Origin: Eutypa lata
Lineage: Eukaryota > Ascomycota > Sordariomycetes > Xylariales > Diatrypaceae
DNA length: 64,000 nucleotides
Direction: 5' to 3'
NCBI GenBank assembly: GCA_022661535.1
Contig: JAKULF010000013.1
Coordinates: 372,001-436,000 of the forward strand
The translations under genes and the position numbers were made by a program. The notes under the pieces were generated by a model. The model was not told the origin of the DNA and searched no databases. It saw only the letters and a program-made list of their open reading frames with translations. This document shows positions 34,516 to 46,514 of this stretch, one piece after another. The stretch's first letter is position 1, and every line of letters starts with the position of its first letter.

Positions 34516-36798
34516 ATGTCAAAACTGCTGGGTCGCTATATCTCCGAGGCAGATCCAGCACATCCCCGCGCGAAGAGAGGCACGGCAAACTCTCCAAACG
34601 TTCTAATATGCTCCGCCTGCAGATACGTCTCGCCTCTGTCGTGATAGTGTTCAACGTCGTCACCTTGGTGTGGGCCGTGACCAGGTACGACTTCAACAAT
34701 CGCCGGATCGAGGGCACTCTCTACACAGGGAATTGCACGCGTATCAAGAGCCTCAGCAGTGTCTTACACATCCTCCTCAATATCATATCTTCGCTCTTCC
34801 TGGACGCCGGGAGTTATTGCATGCAAATCCTTGCAGCGCCATCCCAGGCTGAGATCGACCGGGCCCATGCCATGGGTAGATCTCTTGATATCGGGTCCAG
34901 AGCTTGCGAAATATTTGGAACATCCAGCGACGGGGAGCGGCTGTTTGGTGGGGACTTGGTGCAGTGTCCACTATCTTGCACTTTTTGTAAGTTAACAACA
35001 AGCACCTGCTTTGTCAGAGTCCAATGAACTCACCGCAGTCATAGCTGGAACTCCATCATTTTTGTATCCTTACCTTTTACTCTTTTCCCGGCCGTCATCA
35101 CCACCAGCGATTTTCTCAACACCACCGATAGCTGGGAGAATGCTTCGCACGCTATTCGATCCCCGTACTTCTTGTATAAAGAAAACATCTACGGACTCAA
35201 GCATGAAGCCATCAACTTCACGCATATGGATAAGGGAAGTTGTCTAGAGCGTTATATAGACCCTTTGAACTCAACCGGGGATCTTGTCGTCGTGGCAGCA
35301 AACTTGACGTCTGCACAGAACAATGGCTCGTCGCTTATCCAGGGATGGGTAGATGGGAACTTCGCAAGCAAATGGTCTCAGGCCAGGGCTTGGGTATGCT
35401 TCGCGTACGCGTCTAAGGGCTCACCTCGGTCTTGCACCATGGAGTTGGCAAAAAGTTTTGTTAGCAATTGGACCCTCCAGACGTGGGAGGCGCCTGTCCC
35501 CCAGACGGTGGCCGTGGATTATTGCCTAGTAGGCAGGGAGTTCAACAGCCAGGAAAGGTGCGGCCTCCATTTCAGCCCCCCTACCATGGGAATCGTTACT
35601 CTTTGCACTTTACTTGGCGGGCTACTTATCCTCTAGACTACGATATGTCACCGCGAGCCTACGATGGTCACGTTGGGCGACGCGATCACTTCATTCTTAG
35701 ACTTTCCCGACGATAGTACAGCGCACGAGGAAGACCCCGAGTCATACACGGCAGAGGGGGTCAAGAGTGGATACTCCCGGGTTGGTTCCAATAAGACAGC
35801 CGTTAGGACAATGGAGTGGATTCCGGTCCCCTCTGTCTCGTGGCTTCGTGCAGCGAGTATCTCGACATGGATCTGGTCCAGCATCGTGTTAGTTTCCCCA
35901 TTAGCCATTAGGAGCGACTCACTGGCATAAACTGCCGAGAACTGACGGGATCCCTAGATTCTCTGCATCTTTAGCAATACCACTCTACTTTCTCATCCTA
36001 GCCTTGCGCCATCTTGATGCGTCTGGTTTGGGGTGGGGCATCGCTGATCTTTGGGAGCATGGCCTTGGTAAGACCAATGGTTTCGAACTTCTTGTCGGGG
36101 TCTGGGAGAATGGAGTATACTTTGATCATTTCTTCCAGCAACTACTCCTTGCCAATGCCTTCCAACTCATTGCCAGTTTCTCTTATCTTTTCGTCAACAA
36201 CATACTGACTCGGCAATTCGTCGCCGAGCAATGGACGCAACTACTATCATTCAAGGCAAAGAAGCCGCTACGAGTCTCCTGGCCCCGAGGCTTGCAGAGA
36301 TAATCTCACATGCTTTCCCTCCCGTTGCGCTACTTTGTGACCTCGATGGCTCTCTGCATTTTACTACATTGGCTGATATCGCAAAGCATTTTCATTGTAC
36401 TGACAGAAGGATACATACCCGGGGTGGAGGCTCAACGCCAGCCGAGGAGGGACGCGTCGCGCATCGGTTATTCAACCATTCGCATTGTGCTATCTATAAT
36501 AACGTGGGGAGCCATGATACTAGGGCTGGTTTTACACTCTGCCTTCCGTAGATACCGCCACCTCCCTACCTATTTCCCACGCATGGGCACAAACAGCGTG
36601 GCGATTAGTGCGGTCTGCCATCGCCCTCTCGAAGACAAGGAGGCATCCCTGTTCCCCGTAAGTATGGGCATCATTCCAGTGAAAAGGCTCATGGAGCCCA
36701 GTTGCTGCGCCGGCCGATTAGCCCTGTCTACGTGGGTCGATTTGCAAGAACCAGTTCACGGAACTCAGTATCTACAGCCCACACCTAAGCCTACTTAA
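34516..36798 (+). pseudogene. Broken DUF6536 multi-pass membrane protein gene
   Basis: Segments in order match the fungal DUF6536 family: GTLYTGNC, IKSLSSVLHILLNIISSLFLD, SYCMQILAAPSQAEIDRAH, then WNSIIFVSLPFTLFPAVITT, VDYCLVG, EPTMVTLGDAITSFLD, QLLLANAFQLIASFSYLFVN, KPLRVSWPRGLQ, LLHWLISQSIFIV and GTNSVAISAVCH. The gene cannot give one protein: the reading frame changes near 34900 (DIGS versus ELAKYLEH), an in-frame TAG lies at 35634-35636 between LLGGLLIL and the EPTMVTLGDAI block, and an in-frame TAA lies at 36301-36303 between WPRGLQR and SHMLSLPLRYF. Both stops are one C-to-T change from a Gln codon. The 35930-36003 junction may be a degraded intron. Function in intact relatives is unknown. 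Confidence 0.8.
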
Positions 36799-37269
36799 GG
36801 AAGAAATAGGGGGGCCACGCACAATGTGTCCAGATAATTTATGTGAATCGGGCTGCGGTTTGAATTACATAACTATATTCTGGTATGGAACATTAATTAC
36901 TATCCTTACTGCGTACACGTGCAGATTATTTAATTAGTCCTTAGGCGCACTATGAAGACTGCGTATTCAAGAATCCTTCTTCTTGGGTTTTGCTAAATGA
37001 TTGGGCGTTCAAAGTTATTATTTTAAACCCTTGTTAATGTTTATACTCTAATAGCTCTTTGTACGACGGATAATTAAAGCAGGTAGGAAAGTCCAAATAC
37101 ACATGATATGTAGGGTTTGGGGGTAGTCCCTTTGACCACTACTACCTTGCCTTTGTGAACATAGACAACCGCATCCGGCAGCAATACAGATTTAGTTCAT
37201 TTAGATCCATATACTATGCAGAGATACTTTTAGAATAAACGGTTTCAAACAACTGATTTATGGAGCAAT
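36799..37269. other. Intergenic
   Basis: AT-rich spacer of about 470 bases before the kinase-like gene. No gene-like frame or recognisable element. Confidence 0.5.
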
Positions 37270-39223
37270 ATGTCGAGTTTTGACCGTTCGCGCTATAGGC
37301 TGTCGCAAGGTATACCACCGAATTGGGAGCACGCATTACAAGTCTATGGTTTTAGCAGTGCCGTTTCAGAAACTATCGGGTTTGCACTCTTCAGGGATGA
37401 GAAATTTGAGTTTGTTAAAAGAGTAGGGGTGGCAGGTGCCCAGGGTGGCGCGCTCCTATTCAACGAACGCGAAGACGACGGGGCGCTCAAACGACAGGTC
37501 GTCGTGAAATACTACCAAGATTCTCGAGCCGAACCTGGTTCTCTAAGTGGTGTTGGCTCATTCAGCGACGATGACTCCATGGACTTGGACGACTCCGGGG
37601 ATTCTAATGACATTGTTTCCGGTGGGAGTATCAACGATGAGGCTGCCAACGGGGAATTTGACGCGCTCAACGAGCTAAGGGGGGCTAAGCATATTATACA
37701 GCTCCTCAACCCCGGCAAGGCAGTTCTTGGGAAGCGCCTAGCGCTATTCATGGAATATGTCGGCCATGGTGACCTAGGAAGTGCCCTGGACAAGTTTACA
37801 AAGCGTCGGCAGCGGATACCTAATCGGATACTCTGGAGCCTCTTCCTCTGCTGTGAGTACCTTCTTCTCTTAAGAAATACTGTGATCGATAGGGTGTAGC
37901 TTACAAGGTCGGCAGTCATACGCATGTGCATTGCGATGGAACACCCCCCTGCCGCTCTCCCGGATGCTCCAGTCCAGACGGAAACTATTCCTGCTGTGCG
38001 CACTTCGACAAAGAGGATTCAGCACTCTGATATGCATTTCGGAAACGTTCTCGTTGGAGGTATCGACGAACGAGAGCAAGAGCATACGTTAGGACCTCTG
38101 CTCAAGGTTTGTTGGCTTGCACAAGACAACACTACTGCAGCACTGGCTGACTGATATCGATAGCTGATTGACTTTGGAAGTTCGAGAATTACGGGCCGCG
38201 GTGGCAGTAGTGGGTGAGTCTGGAGAATACTATCAGATAGATATATTTCCTTGGGGTGTTTTCTTTCACACATAAAAACCAGCCGACCAAGATCCCCTTC
38301 GAGTAAAACGGCAATAAGAAGCTTGGCCAGCACTAACTATTTTAAATTAGGTTACCTAGTATTGCAAGTCTTACCCTTGATGATGGCGACGATGTTGATA
38401 TGGGTGATCCAAACGATGACGATGATGACGACAACGAGGACGACATAGTGGAAGAAGTAGTTGAGGAAACTATGGAGGACATGATGGACGAAGATAATGA
38501 GGAGTCGATTATCAGTACCACGGGTCACAGTGCATCTTCCGGAAAGAATCTTTTCGATGTGGGCATAGTTAGTAAACCCCGGAATATCAACTTTACCACC
38601 GTTTCAGTATATCCTAACAATGCGCCCTATAGTTTATGGCAAGTCTGGCACTGGGAGAAGACACCATCCCACTGCCAAGTGATGCCGCATATTCGATTAC
38701 CGTGAACACCTCAGCGGCAGGCGCAGTCAACATCCCCATCCAGGCGCCTCCAGATCTCAACGACGCCCCTATAACGAACCAACTCCGAGACCTGATTCGC
38801 AGATGCACGGCTGTGGATGTCGACGATCGGCCGTCGCTGCAAGAAGCGCTCGAGATCTGCAGCAACAACGTCAATAAGGATTTCCCGGCCATAGCCCCTG
38901 AACTAGACCCTAGGACGCTCTTGTTCGAGACCGATAATGTCGTCAAGCCTATAATTAAGGAATTCTTCTTGGACGCAGACTTCACCGAGGAAGACCAACG
39001 CCTCAGAACGGGCCGTAGAAGGACGGTCCCCCACCCGCAGTGGGTGCTGGATTTAGAGGATAGACGAGCAAGGAGACGAAGGGCACGACAACAAGGTCAG
39101 CCGCGACGGAGCGCACCTGCACGGCGTATCCAACAAGTCCAATATTCACGTGGTATTATTGCCTTGGTTAAATCGTTCGTGGCGCCCAGCTTAAGATCAA
39201 TCAGGTCGGGGCTTCAGATTTAA
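37270..39223 (+). CDS. Divergent protein-kinase-like protein with acidic insert
   Basis: Five exons: join(37270..37852, 37916..38106, 38164..38213, 38351..38567, 38633..39223), 543 aa, all phases exact. The N-lobe has VVVKYYQDSR (lysine strand) and ELRGAKHIIQLL. After the first splice, SLFLCFIRMCIAMEHPP leads to the catalytic loop HSDMHFGNVLVG, and the third exon gives LIDFGSSR (DFG equivalent). Two acidic low-complexity stretches interrupt the fold: about 100-125 (DDDSMDLDDSGDSND) and a longer Asp/Glu-rich tract in exon 4 between the DFG segment and the C-lobe. The C-lobe contains LRDLIRRCTAVDVDDRPSLQ, and the tail is Arg-rich. This architecture is a fungus-expanded kinase-like family with unknown substrates. 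The loop HSDxxxxN keeps the catalytic Asp and Asn, so activity is possible. Confidence 0.85.
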
Positions 39224-40135
39224 TTTGATTCATTTATTACGTGCGCCGTTACCGTGTAAAAAGATATTAGCGTGTTGACTCCCCGGAGTTCGAGCTTGAA
39301 CTTATAAATTTTGTCCGAATCAGTATCTTTCCTTCACTTGAAATCCTACATAGGTTTGATTATTCGCATATTAACAGGACGCTTTTAGCGTATTAAACCT
39401 TGGGATATGTAATGCTGCTGTTTACTGATGAATCTGTCAGACCACCTCCTTTAAATCAATGAATTATCTTAATAATAGAAAACAGCTATGTGTGTTATGG
39501 ATAATTCCTGTGATAGGATGACCTTTAGCTAACCACGAAACATGTCAACTCTCTGTAGCTTAGCATTATATGATGATATAGGTATGAATGCAGCGTAGAA
39601 TTAATGAAAACCTAATCAACTTCTTCCGAATCTTATGAAATTAGTCAAACGTGGGGCTACTTTTCACCGTAAAAATATAAATATCAATCCCTCAATATCC
39701 TGAACTGAATTGGTCTTAAATAATAAATCTGGGAAAGGATTGGGTTATAAGCGGCCTTGAGGATTGACTGGTCTTAGTTCAATTCCTTACAAGTCTCCTT
39801 TATCCGTGTAGCAACGTCTTTATTGTGAGCTATAATCCTGTAATATCGAGTGCCGTTCAAGTGAGTATTTCATTTGACTGAAATAGGTTGAAATAAATAC
39901 CCTGGTTTGTAATGTTGAAGACAGAATATGCCAATACCTGTTAGAAGCAATAAATACCTTTTTGTGATGAGACGCATGATTATGCAAGTAATGGAGATTA
40001 GACCATGCGGCCCACTTAGTTGAATATTGATATTTTATGGTCTTAACCGATTTCAGTGCACCGCCACAGACTCTCCACCACGTACACTAACCAACGCCAC
40101 AATCATTGCAAAGCGCCACAGCTCGGATCATCCAA
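39224..40135. other. Intergenic
   Basis: About 900 bases, AT-rich, without credible coding frame or repeat. The last ~100 bases may be leader of the small membrane ORF or of PPG1. Confidence 0.5.
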
Positions 40136-40405
40136 ATGCCGCTCTTCGCTAAGAACCAGGAGCTTCAAGCGTACTTTGATAGAGCCAACCGCGAGCTTTA
40201 CCCCTTTGATCAACCTTTCCGTTGGCATTACTGGAGGATTGAGGTAGACCCTGACCCTGAACCTGAATTCGCAATCGGGCTCGAAGAACTTGTATCCGTC
40301 ATTATACCCATCATCGCCGCCGCCATACTTCTCGCAGAAATCACAGAGTACCTATACCACAACGACTACCTGTACACCCCGCCCTCTCCACACTTTCCAG
40401 GTTAG
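40136..40405 (+). CDS. Small single-pass membrane ORF directly upstream of PPG1
   Basis: An 89-codon frame starts at ATG 40136 and stops with TAG at 40403-40405. It is rich in Glu/Pro/Tyr and has one hydrophobic helix at about 43-60 (LVSVIIPIIAAAILLAEI). Codon use looks like real coding sequence. The stop lies three bases before the PPG1 ATG and in the same frame (TAG GAG ATG). It could be a separate small gene, a long upstream ORF on the PPG1 transcript, or partly a 5'UTR intron, because CTCTCCACACTTTCCAG just before the stop resembles a 3' splice site. No family recognised. Confidence 0.45.
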   Translation: MPLFAKNQELQAYFDRANRELYPFDQPFRWHYWRIEVDPDPEPEFAIGLEELVSVIIPIIAAAILLAEITEYLYHNDYLYTPPSPHFPG

Positions 40406-40408
40406 GAG

Positions 40409-41857
40409 ATGGGCTCTCCGCGCGCTGCGGTGCCCAAGCCGGGCCCGGCCCAGCTCACGTCTGGCGCCGGTCTAGACGAGTGGCTCGAGGAGGCAAAGCA
40501 GTGCCACTACCTACCCGAGCCTGTCATGAAGGAGCTTTGCGAGATGGTGAAGGAGGTCCTCATGGAAGGTAAGATAAGCTCTGTTTTTGCTGCACCGGTG
40601 TCGTCATATTCAGGGCAAACTCACCCCCGCTAATATGGCACTTTTTTGTCTAGAATCCAACATCCAACCCGTTGTCACACCTGTCACAGTATGCGGAGAC
40701 ATCCACGGCCAGTTCTACGACCTACTTGAGCTGTTCCGCGTCAGTGGTGGCATGCCCGGCCAACCCGCAACGGAGGCCCCTACGACTACGACTTCTATCA
40801 TCACTTCGGCCGATATTGAGCCCCCGACCGAGATTACGAATCCGAAGCTCAAGAAGAAGCTCAAGAAGTTGAATAGGTCCGACTCTGCGGGTTCAGGAGA
40901 TAGTGCCGGTGGAGGCGACGACGTTGTAGTAGCCGACGATGACGACGACGATGCTACGGAAGCTGCCAGCTCTTCTCGCCCAACCTCTTCTGAGATGGCT
41001 AGACCACCAGTAAACAACGCTGATACGCGATTTATATTCTTGGGAGATTTTGTCGACCGCGGTTACTTCAGCTTAGAGACATTTACGCTACTAATGTGCC
41101 TGAAGGCAAAGTAAGCTTTATCCGATCTATATAAACTGCTGATGCTTTGTCTGACATTTTCACTAAAGATATCCGGATCGAATCGTTCTCGTTCGTGGAA
41201 ACCACGAGTCCCGGCAAATCACTCAAGTGTACGGTTTCTACGAGGAGTGCCAGCAGAAGTATGGCAATGCGTCGGTGTGGAAAGCTTGTTGTCAGGTATT
41301 CGACTTCCTAGTGCTGGCCGCTATTGTCGATGGGGAGATTCTATGCGTGCACGGTGGTCTTAGCCCGGAGATCCGCACGATCGACCAGATCCGGGTGGTG
41401 GCGCGCGCGCAGGAGATCCCCCACGAAGGCGCCTTTTGTGATCTCGTTTGGAGTGATCCTGAAGATGTCGAGACCTGGGCTATCAGTCCCCGCGGTGCTG
41501 GTTGGTTGTTTGGTGATAAGGTCGCTACTGAATTCAACCACGTCAATGGTCTCAAACTCATTGCAAGGGCACATCAGCTGGTCAATGAGGGCTACAAGGT
41601 ACGCTTTACCACACTGTTTATTCCTGTTAGATCATTTCGTTTCGCTTCGCTAACTAGTTTTATAGTATCATTTCCCCCAGAACTCCGTTGTCACGGTCTG
41701 GTCCGCCCCCAATTATTGTTACCGTTGCGGCAACGTAGCCTCTATTATGACCGTGGATAAGAACCTCGATCCTCAGTTTAGCATCTTCTCCGCCGTTTCG
41801 GACGACATGAGACATGTCCCGGCAGGACGTCGTGGACCAGGCGATTACTTCTTATAA
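40409..41857 (+). CDS. PPG1: Serine/threonine protein phosphatase PPG1 (PP2A-like catalytic subunit)
   Basis: Four exons: join(40409..40568, 40654..41110, 41169..41598, 41666..41857), 412 aa, all phases exact. PPP-family motifs appear in order: [53 protein letters not shown], and [11 protein letters not shown]. The ESNIQPV start of the catalytic core and the tail ending PGDYFL fit PPG1. It is a metal-dependent phosphatase; in yeast Ppg1 works with a STRIPAK-like (Far) complex and affects glycogen and mitophagy. Between GDIHG and GDFVDRG there is an acidic, low-complexity insertion of about 90 residues ([11 protein letters not shown], then a run of Asp) absent from PP2A itself. An 89-codon ORF sits just upstream in the same frame. 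Confidence 0.93.
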
Positions 41858-42789
41858 GCAGCGCATCGTTGAAAGAGCAAGACATTGAATGCATTATGCA
41901 AAGAGACTATGCATGGCTGATGATACCACCAAAGAGACGGCGTTTCAAGGGCTTGAATTTTGTTTTGCGTTCTAAGTTCATCGATTTTCGATTTTGTTCT
42001 GCTTGGGACGACATGAATGACGGGAAGGAAGGGAGGGCTTGATAGATGGATCTTTGGCCCCGTTGCTACGCTACCCAAGTACGTGCGATTGGTTTTCCCC
42101 AAGGGACGACGGACGGACGTCGGTGGAACGACCAAGGGGCAAGGGGCATGGGCATGGCATTGCAATTGTATAAATAGATGATTAGGCACTCGAGACCCCA
42201 GTGGTCTCCGTTGCATATGTGGTCGGCTGGATCCCATAATATGTGGTGCGAGGGTCCTGTTGGTTAACAACTACGCGCCGTGGGGCGTGTCGTTATATAT
42301 ATACGAGTTGATTTCAGACCCTCCTCCAGTTAGTGTTGGTTAAGTGACTTGTGATACTTGACTTCTATGTTCGCTGAATTTGGAAGCAAGTTCCTTCTTA
42401 TCGGTGTGTCTTTACAACATTTGCGTATTTGCCGGGCATATATAAACCCAGTCCGTTGATTTCTCGGTATCTTTATGATAGACTGAATAGTGGGTGAGGG
42501 GCAACCTCGCAGGACCTTAGTATCTACCCCACCAACAATGTACTACCTCTGCGTACTACGTACTAGGTGTTTAATTGATCGCGTGTCTAAGAAACGAACG
42601 CGTCTACCATCAACGAATCATGACGAAAACGACGAGCGATTTTACTTCCGATGTAAATTTCCCATTCACACGATAGCCAGCACGCAGAATACGAAGGAGA
42701 CCCATAAGGCCTCGTAAATGTGAAGGGAAGGAAGAAGGCATCATACACACACACGCACACGCACACGCACACATATAAGCAAGCAAACG
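41858..42789. other. Intergenic between PPG1 and DAD1
   Basis: 3' region of PPG1 and promoter/leader of DAD1. A CA/CG-type microsatellite (ACACACACACGCACACGCAC) lies at about 42747-42775, just upstream of the DAD1 start. Confidence 0.5.
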
Positions 42790-43379
42790 ATGGCGTCGCG
42801 CCCAACGTCCGCCCTAAGCCTGAGCCGTAGCCAGAACTACGGTGCCAGTGCCGGGGCCGGGGCCGGGGCCGGCGAGAAGTCGTACTTCGAACAGCAGCGG
42901 GAGGCATTGATTGGCGAGATAGCTATGGTTCGTTCGTCCGTCCGTCCGTTCGGTTCCTTGTAGTAGAGTGAATGATGACAGCTGACAGCAAGATAACGAA
43001 AAAAAATAATAACAGAGCTTCGAGCATGTCCTTGCCAATATCAACAAATTGAACCGATCGCTTGAGGCTGTCATTGCCGTACGTCCTATCATTCTTTCCA
43101 CCAGTTCTGGTTCCTTGTCATGGTTCTTCTTCTTGACCGAGTTGTCGGGTTGAGCTAACCCCGAGACCTCATGTGGTCTGGAACATTACCTAGGTCGGCA
43201 ACGAGTTCTCCTCCGTCGAAGCGTTATGGTCGCAGTTCGAGAACGTCATGGCGAAGGATCCGGAGGAGGAGGAGGAGGAGGAGACCGGCAAGGCGGATGA
43301 GGGCGGCGAAGCTGAAGCACAGCATGGCGAGGGCGAGGGCGAAGGCGATGCGGATAGAGCAGCGGTCGGGAAAGAGTGA
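42790..43379 (+). CDS. DAD1: DASH complex subunit DAD1
   Basis: Three exons: join(42790..42927, 43016..43078, 43194..43379), 128 aa. Each exon is too short to stand out alone, but they join in phase 0 to the DAD1 signature: [15 protein letters not shown], then [20 protein letters not shown], then [22 protein letters not shown]1 is a small subunit of the DASH/Dam1 ring, which couples kinetochores to spindle microtubules; it is found in fungi and some other eukaryotes but not animals. The family core is about 60-70 residues. Here an N-terminal Ser/Gly-Ala extension ([11 protein letters not shown]) and a Glu-rich C-terminal tail beginning with seven glutamates flank it. Confidence 0.92.
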
Positions 43380-44583
43380 TGGAGAGAGGGAGGCACTGGA
43401 TGAATGATAGATGTTAAAGAAGGCACGGGAAGACGAATCGCAGATATACATACGGACAGTCATCATATCTTGACATGTCGCAGTTCATGACGCTCAAATC
43501 CCGAAGGTTAGCATAGGAAGCTGGCGCTTGTCTAACTCGTACACGGACAAAATGGGCGAGATATCCTCTAACTATCTCCGAAGAACGATTCGGACACGAT
43601 GAGACGGCGGGTTACCAGAAATAAATCATGTTAGCGTCATTTAAAATACAATACAATAAAATACATGTCACGAAAGTATCACTGCGAGAAGAGTGCGAAG
43701 AGTTATTATGTTGAAGATGCCTTTTATTCCCTATCCGAGACCATGAAGATGCGAGTCAAAAAAAACAAGAGGACCAACCAATCCGACAAAAGGAAAGGAC
43801 AAGAAAGAAGAGAGAAGAAGAAAAAAAATACCACATGTCTCGCAAGTATGCTTGATCAATACACTTTGTTTCCAGGTCCATCCAGTACGTACACAACAAC
43901 AAACAACAGCACTCGAGACACCTTCCCTCCATCCAATCCAGGGAGAAGAGCTGTCTGAATGCGATAGCTACCTAGCCCTTTAGGTACCGCATCAAAAAAG
44001 ACAAAAAGAACCAAATACGCCTGAAAACAACAACAACGGACGACCGCTCCTCCTATCCTCCCCTCTTGAATACAACAAAAAAGGGAAGCGTCTTAATTAG
44101 GAGGTCGTCCTTTCGTGGGAAAACCTTCCGCGACGCCCTCCTTTCCTCCTAGTCCAATCACTATTGTATAGGAGGCTGTCAATTGGCAGCACCAGCACCA
44201 GCAGCAAGTGGTGGTGGTGGTGGTGGAACGCCACAAAAATGTCCTAGTCTGCCTCTTCCAAAAGGCCATCATATCTGTCGTTTGTCGTGGCGAAAGAAAA
44301 ATAGAAGTAATAAAAAAAAACATGTTCATGCGTTCATGCATGGCTTTTGCATGCAAGATAAGGATCAGTCATTACCGCGCACCTTTTTCTTGTCAGAGCG
44401 CTTGCTTTTCTCTTCTTCTCTTGACCGTTTCGCTTTCTTCCCGTCGTCATCAACTTTCTTATCGTCTATTCGTTTCGTTCCCCCTCTCCCTCCCCACAAG
44501 CAGCGAGCCAGGGTATCAGGAGGAGGAAAATCTCTCTTTCTCTCTCGGGGCCTACCTGGCCGTATAACATGCGACATTCTTCC
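43380..44583. other. Intergenic between convergent DAD1 and RHO4
   Basis: 3' regions of two convergent genes. Purine-rich, poly-A-rich tracts (for example 43798-43828) and a GGTGGT run near 44210-44226 are present. Frames that span this area are low-complexity shadows. Confidence 0.5.
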
Positions 44584-45693
44584 TTACAAGAAGTTGCAGT
44601 TCCGCTTCTTCTTCTTAAAAGTGCGGATGCCGGAGAGGCCGCCACCGCCGGAGCCCTTGCGACTACTGCTACTAGCCGCAGCGCCGCCGCTGGACGGGTT
44701 AGATGACGCAGCGGCCATGGCGGCCTCGAGGTTACGGCGGTCGTTAGCTACTACGATGTCGATAGCCTGGTCGAAGATCTCGTCGACGCCATGCATCTCC
44801 TTGCTGCTACACTCCATATACTGGGCACCCATCTTCTTAGCGACCGTCATGCCTTGGTCTGTCGTCACGGGCGTTAGCCCTTGCGTCTTCAGCATCTCGA
44901 TGCACGTCTTCTTGTGCCGCAGATCGGACTTGAGACCGACGAGGATCAGAGGCGTGTACGGGCAGAAGTGAAGGACCTCGGGGTACCACTGTAACAATTA
45001 GTTAGAATCGCAGTGTATTTTAAAGGGGGGCGGATATAAGGGGTGCGGGGGTCGAAAGGGTAGACGAACCTTGTCTATGACATTGTCGAGAGAGTTCGGG
45101 CAGTCGATGGCGAAACACACGAAGATCAGATCAGTCTCGGGGTATGAAAGCGGCCGCAATCTGTCGTACTCCTCCTGTCCGGCGGTATCCCATAGTGCTA
45201 ATTCGACGGTCTTACCGCTCTGTTGGTGGGTTGGGTAGGTGATGTAGTTCTCGAAGACTGTGGGGACGTATTTCTATCGCAGTGTTAGTACATAATGCGT
45301 ACAATAAAATGCATGTGTATGCATCAGTGCATACATGCATGCATGCATGCATGCAGCTGGTTTGCCTCGAAACCCATATATTTAGTGATCGTTACGTACC
45401 TCTGGAAAGTATCCTTGGCTGTAGCTGATAAGAAGACAAGTCTTGCCGCAGCCGCCGTCGCCGACGACGACGATCTTTTTCGAGTAGGCGGGAGCCTCTG
45501 TTGTGTGTGTTGCTGACGAATCCCTGCCGGTTGATGAGCTCTTGACGGTGCTGACTGTGCCTTCGCTCGACCGGGTGCTACGCTCTGTCTTGCGCTCACC
45601 GGTCGGCCGCCTCTGGATCCCATTGTCGTACTTCTCAGTCATGGGTTGGCTGCTGTTGCCGTAGTAAGAATTGCGATTCTGATGGAACGCCAT
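44584..45693 (-). CDS. RHO4: Rho-family GTPase RHO4
   Basis: Three exons: complement(join(44584..44988, 45070..45273, 45400..45693)), 300 aa, all phase 0. GTPase motifs in order: P-loop [10 protein letters not shown] (about 78-87), switch [10 protein letters not shown], switch [26 protein letters not shown] (NKxD equivalent) and ECSSKE (SAK equivalent). The protein ends in the CAAX-type box CNFL after a Lys-rich stretch, so it is expected to be prenylated and membrane-bound. A Ser/Thr-rich N-terminal extension of about 70 residues precedes the G domain, a usual feature of Rho4. In filamentous fungi Rho4 is needed for septum formation. The second intron (45274-45399) contains a GCAT repeat. 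The leader region beyond 45693 contains CTGT/CCTG repeats. Confidence 0.93.
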
Positions 45694-46514
45694 GGCCGGG
45701 GGGCGCGTTGATAGCGACGTGTGGGTGTGTGCGTGTGCGTCTGTCTGTCTGCCTGCCTGCCTGTGTATCTATGTACGTATAGGTATGCTGTAGTAAACAA
45801 TCTCGGAGTTACTTGTTGAATTGTTTCCTCGGTATCTCAACTCAAGAATGCGGGTGGTAGTAAATGAACCGAGAAGAGGGGCACGTTCAAAACGGCGGGT
45901 GGAATGAAGCTGGCACTACTTCAGAATTGACTGGTATGCTGCAGCAGTTGTCAGGTGGAATGGAAAGAAGGCAGAGAGATAGAGAGATGTTAGTTAGATG
46001 TCAATTGAATGATTGTTATAAATCAATCGATGTCGCGTTTGGTTTGGTTTGGTTTGGTTTAGATGGTATGTAGGTTGGTTGATTAAAACCAGTGCAGGTT
46101 CCGGTGAGGTAAGTAGAACTCCCAACAGCCTTCGTCAGCTGGCTACCATCTAATCAAGTCAATAAATTCGGTGGACGATAGGTCGGCAGGGCAACCACGT
46201 TTCCATGTTTTCCACCATACAGTGTTAAGTTAGCGTATCAATCGAAATCGCCCCACCAAGAAGCTGCACCACAATTGGAACCAAATCGCCAGCCGGCTTC
46301 CAGACCAAAGTTTTACCGACCAAGCAGAAGCCCCGTAACTGAGGTAGGCAAATGAGGTCAGCGCTTGAGTGAACCGTGCACTTACGCTAACTAGGTACCT
46401 TAAAAAGAATTTCTCACATCACACCGCGTTACACGTATTCTCTTTTCCTACGACGCGTTTGGACGACGACTTCTCCTTTACCCACCACCTCGAGGTCATT
46501 GAAATTACTCAACG
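45694..46514. other. Divergent promoter region of RHO4 and elongin C, with simple repeats
   Basis: The interval holds GT-rich and CTGTCTGCCTGCCTG tandem repeats at about 45720-45765 (RHO4 leader side) and a perfect GGTTT tandem repeat at about 46038-46061. No gene recognised. Confidence 0.6.
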
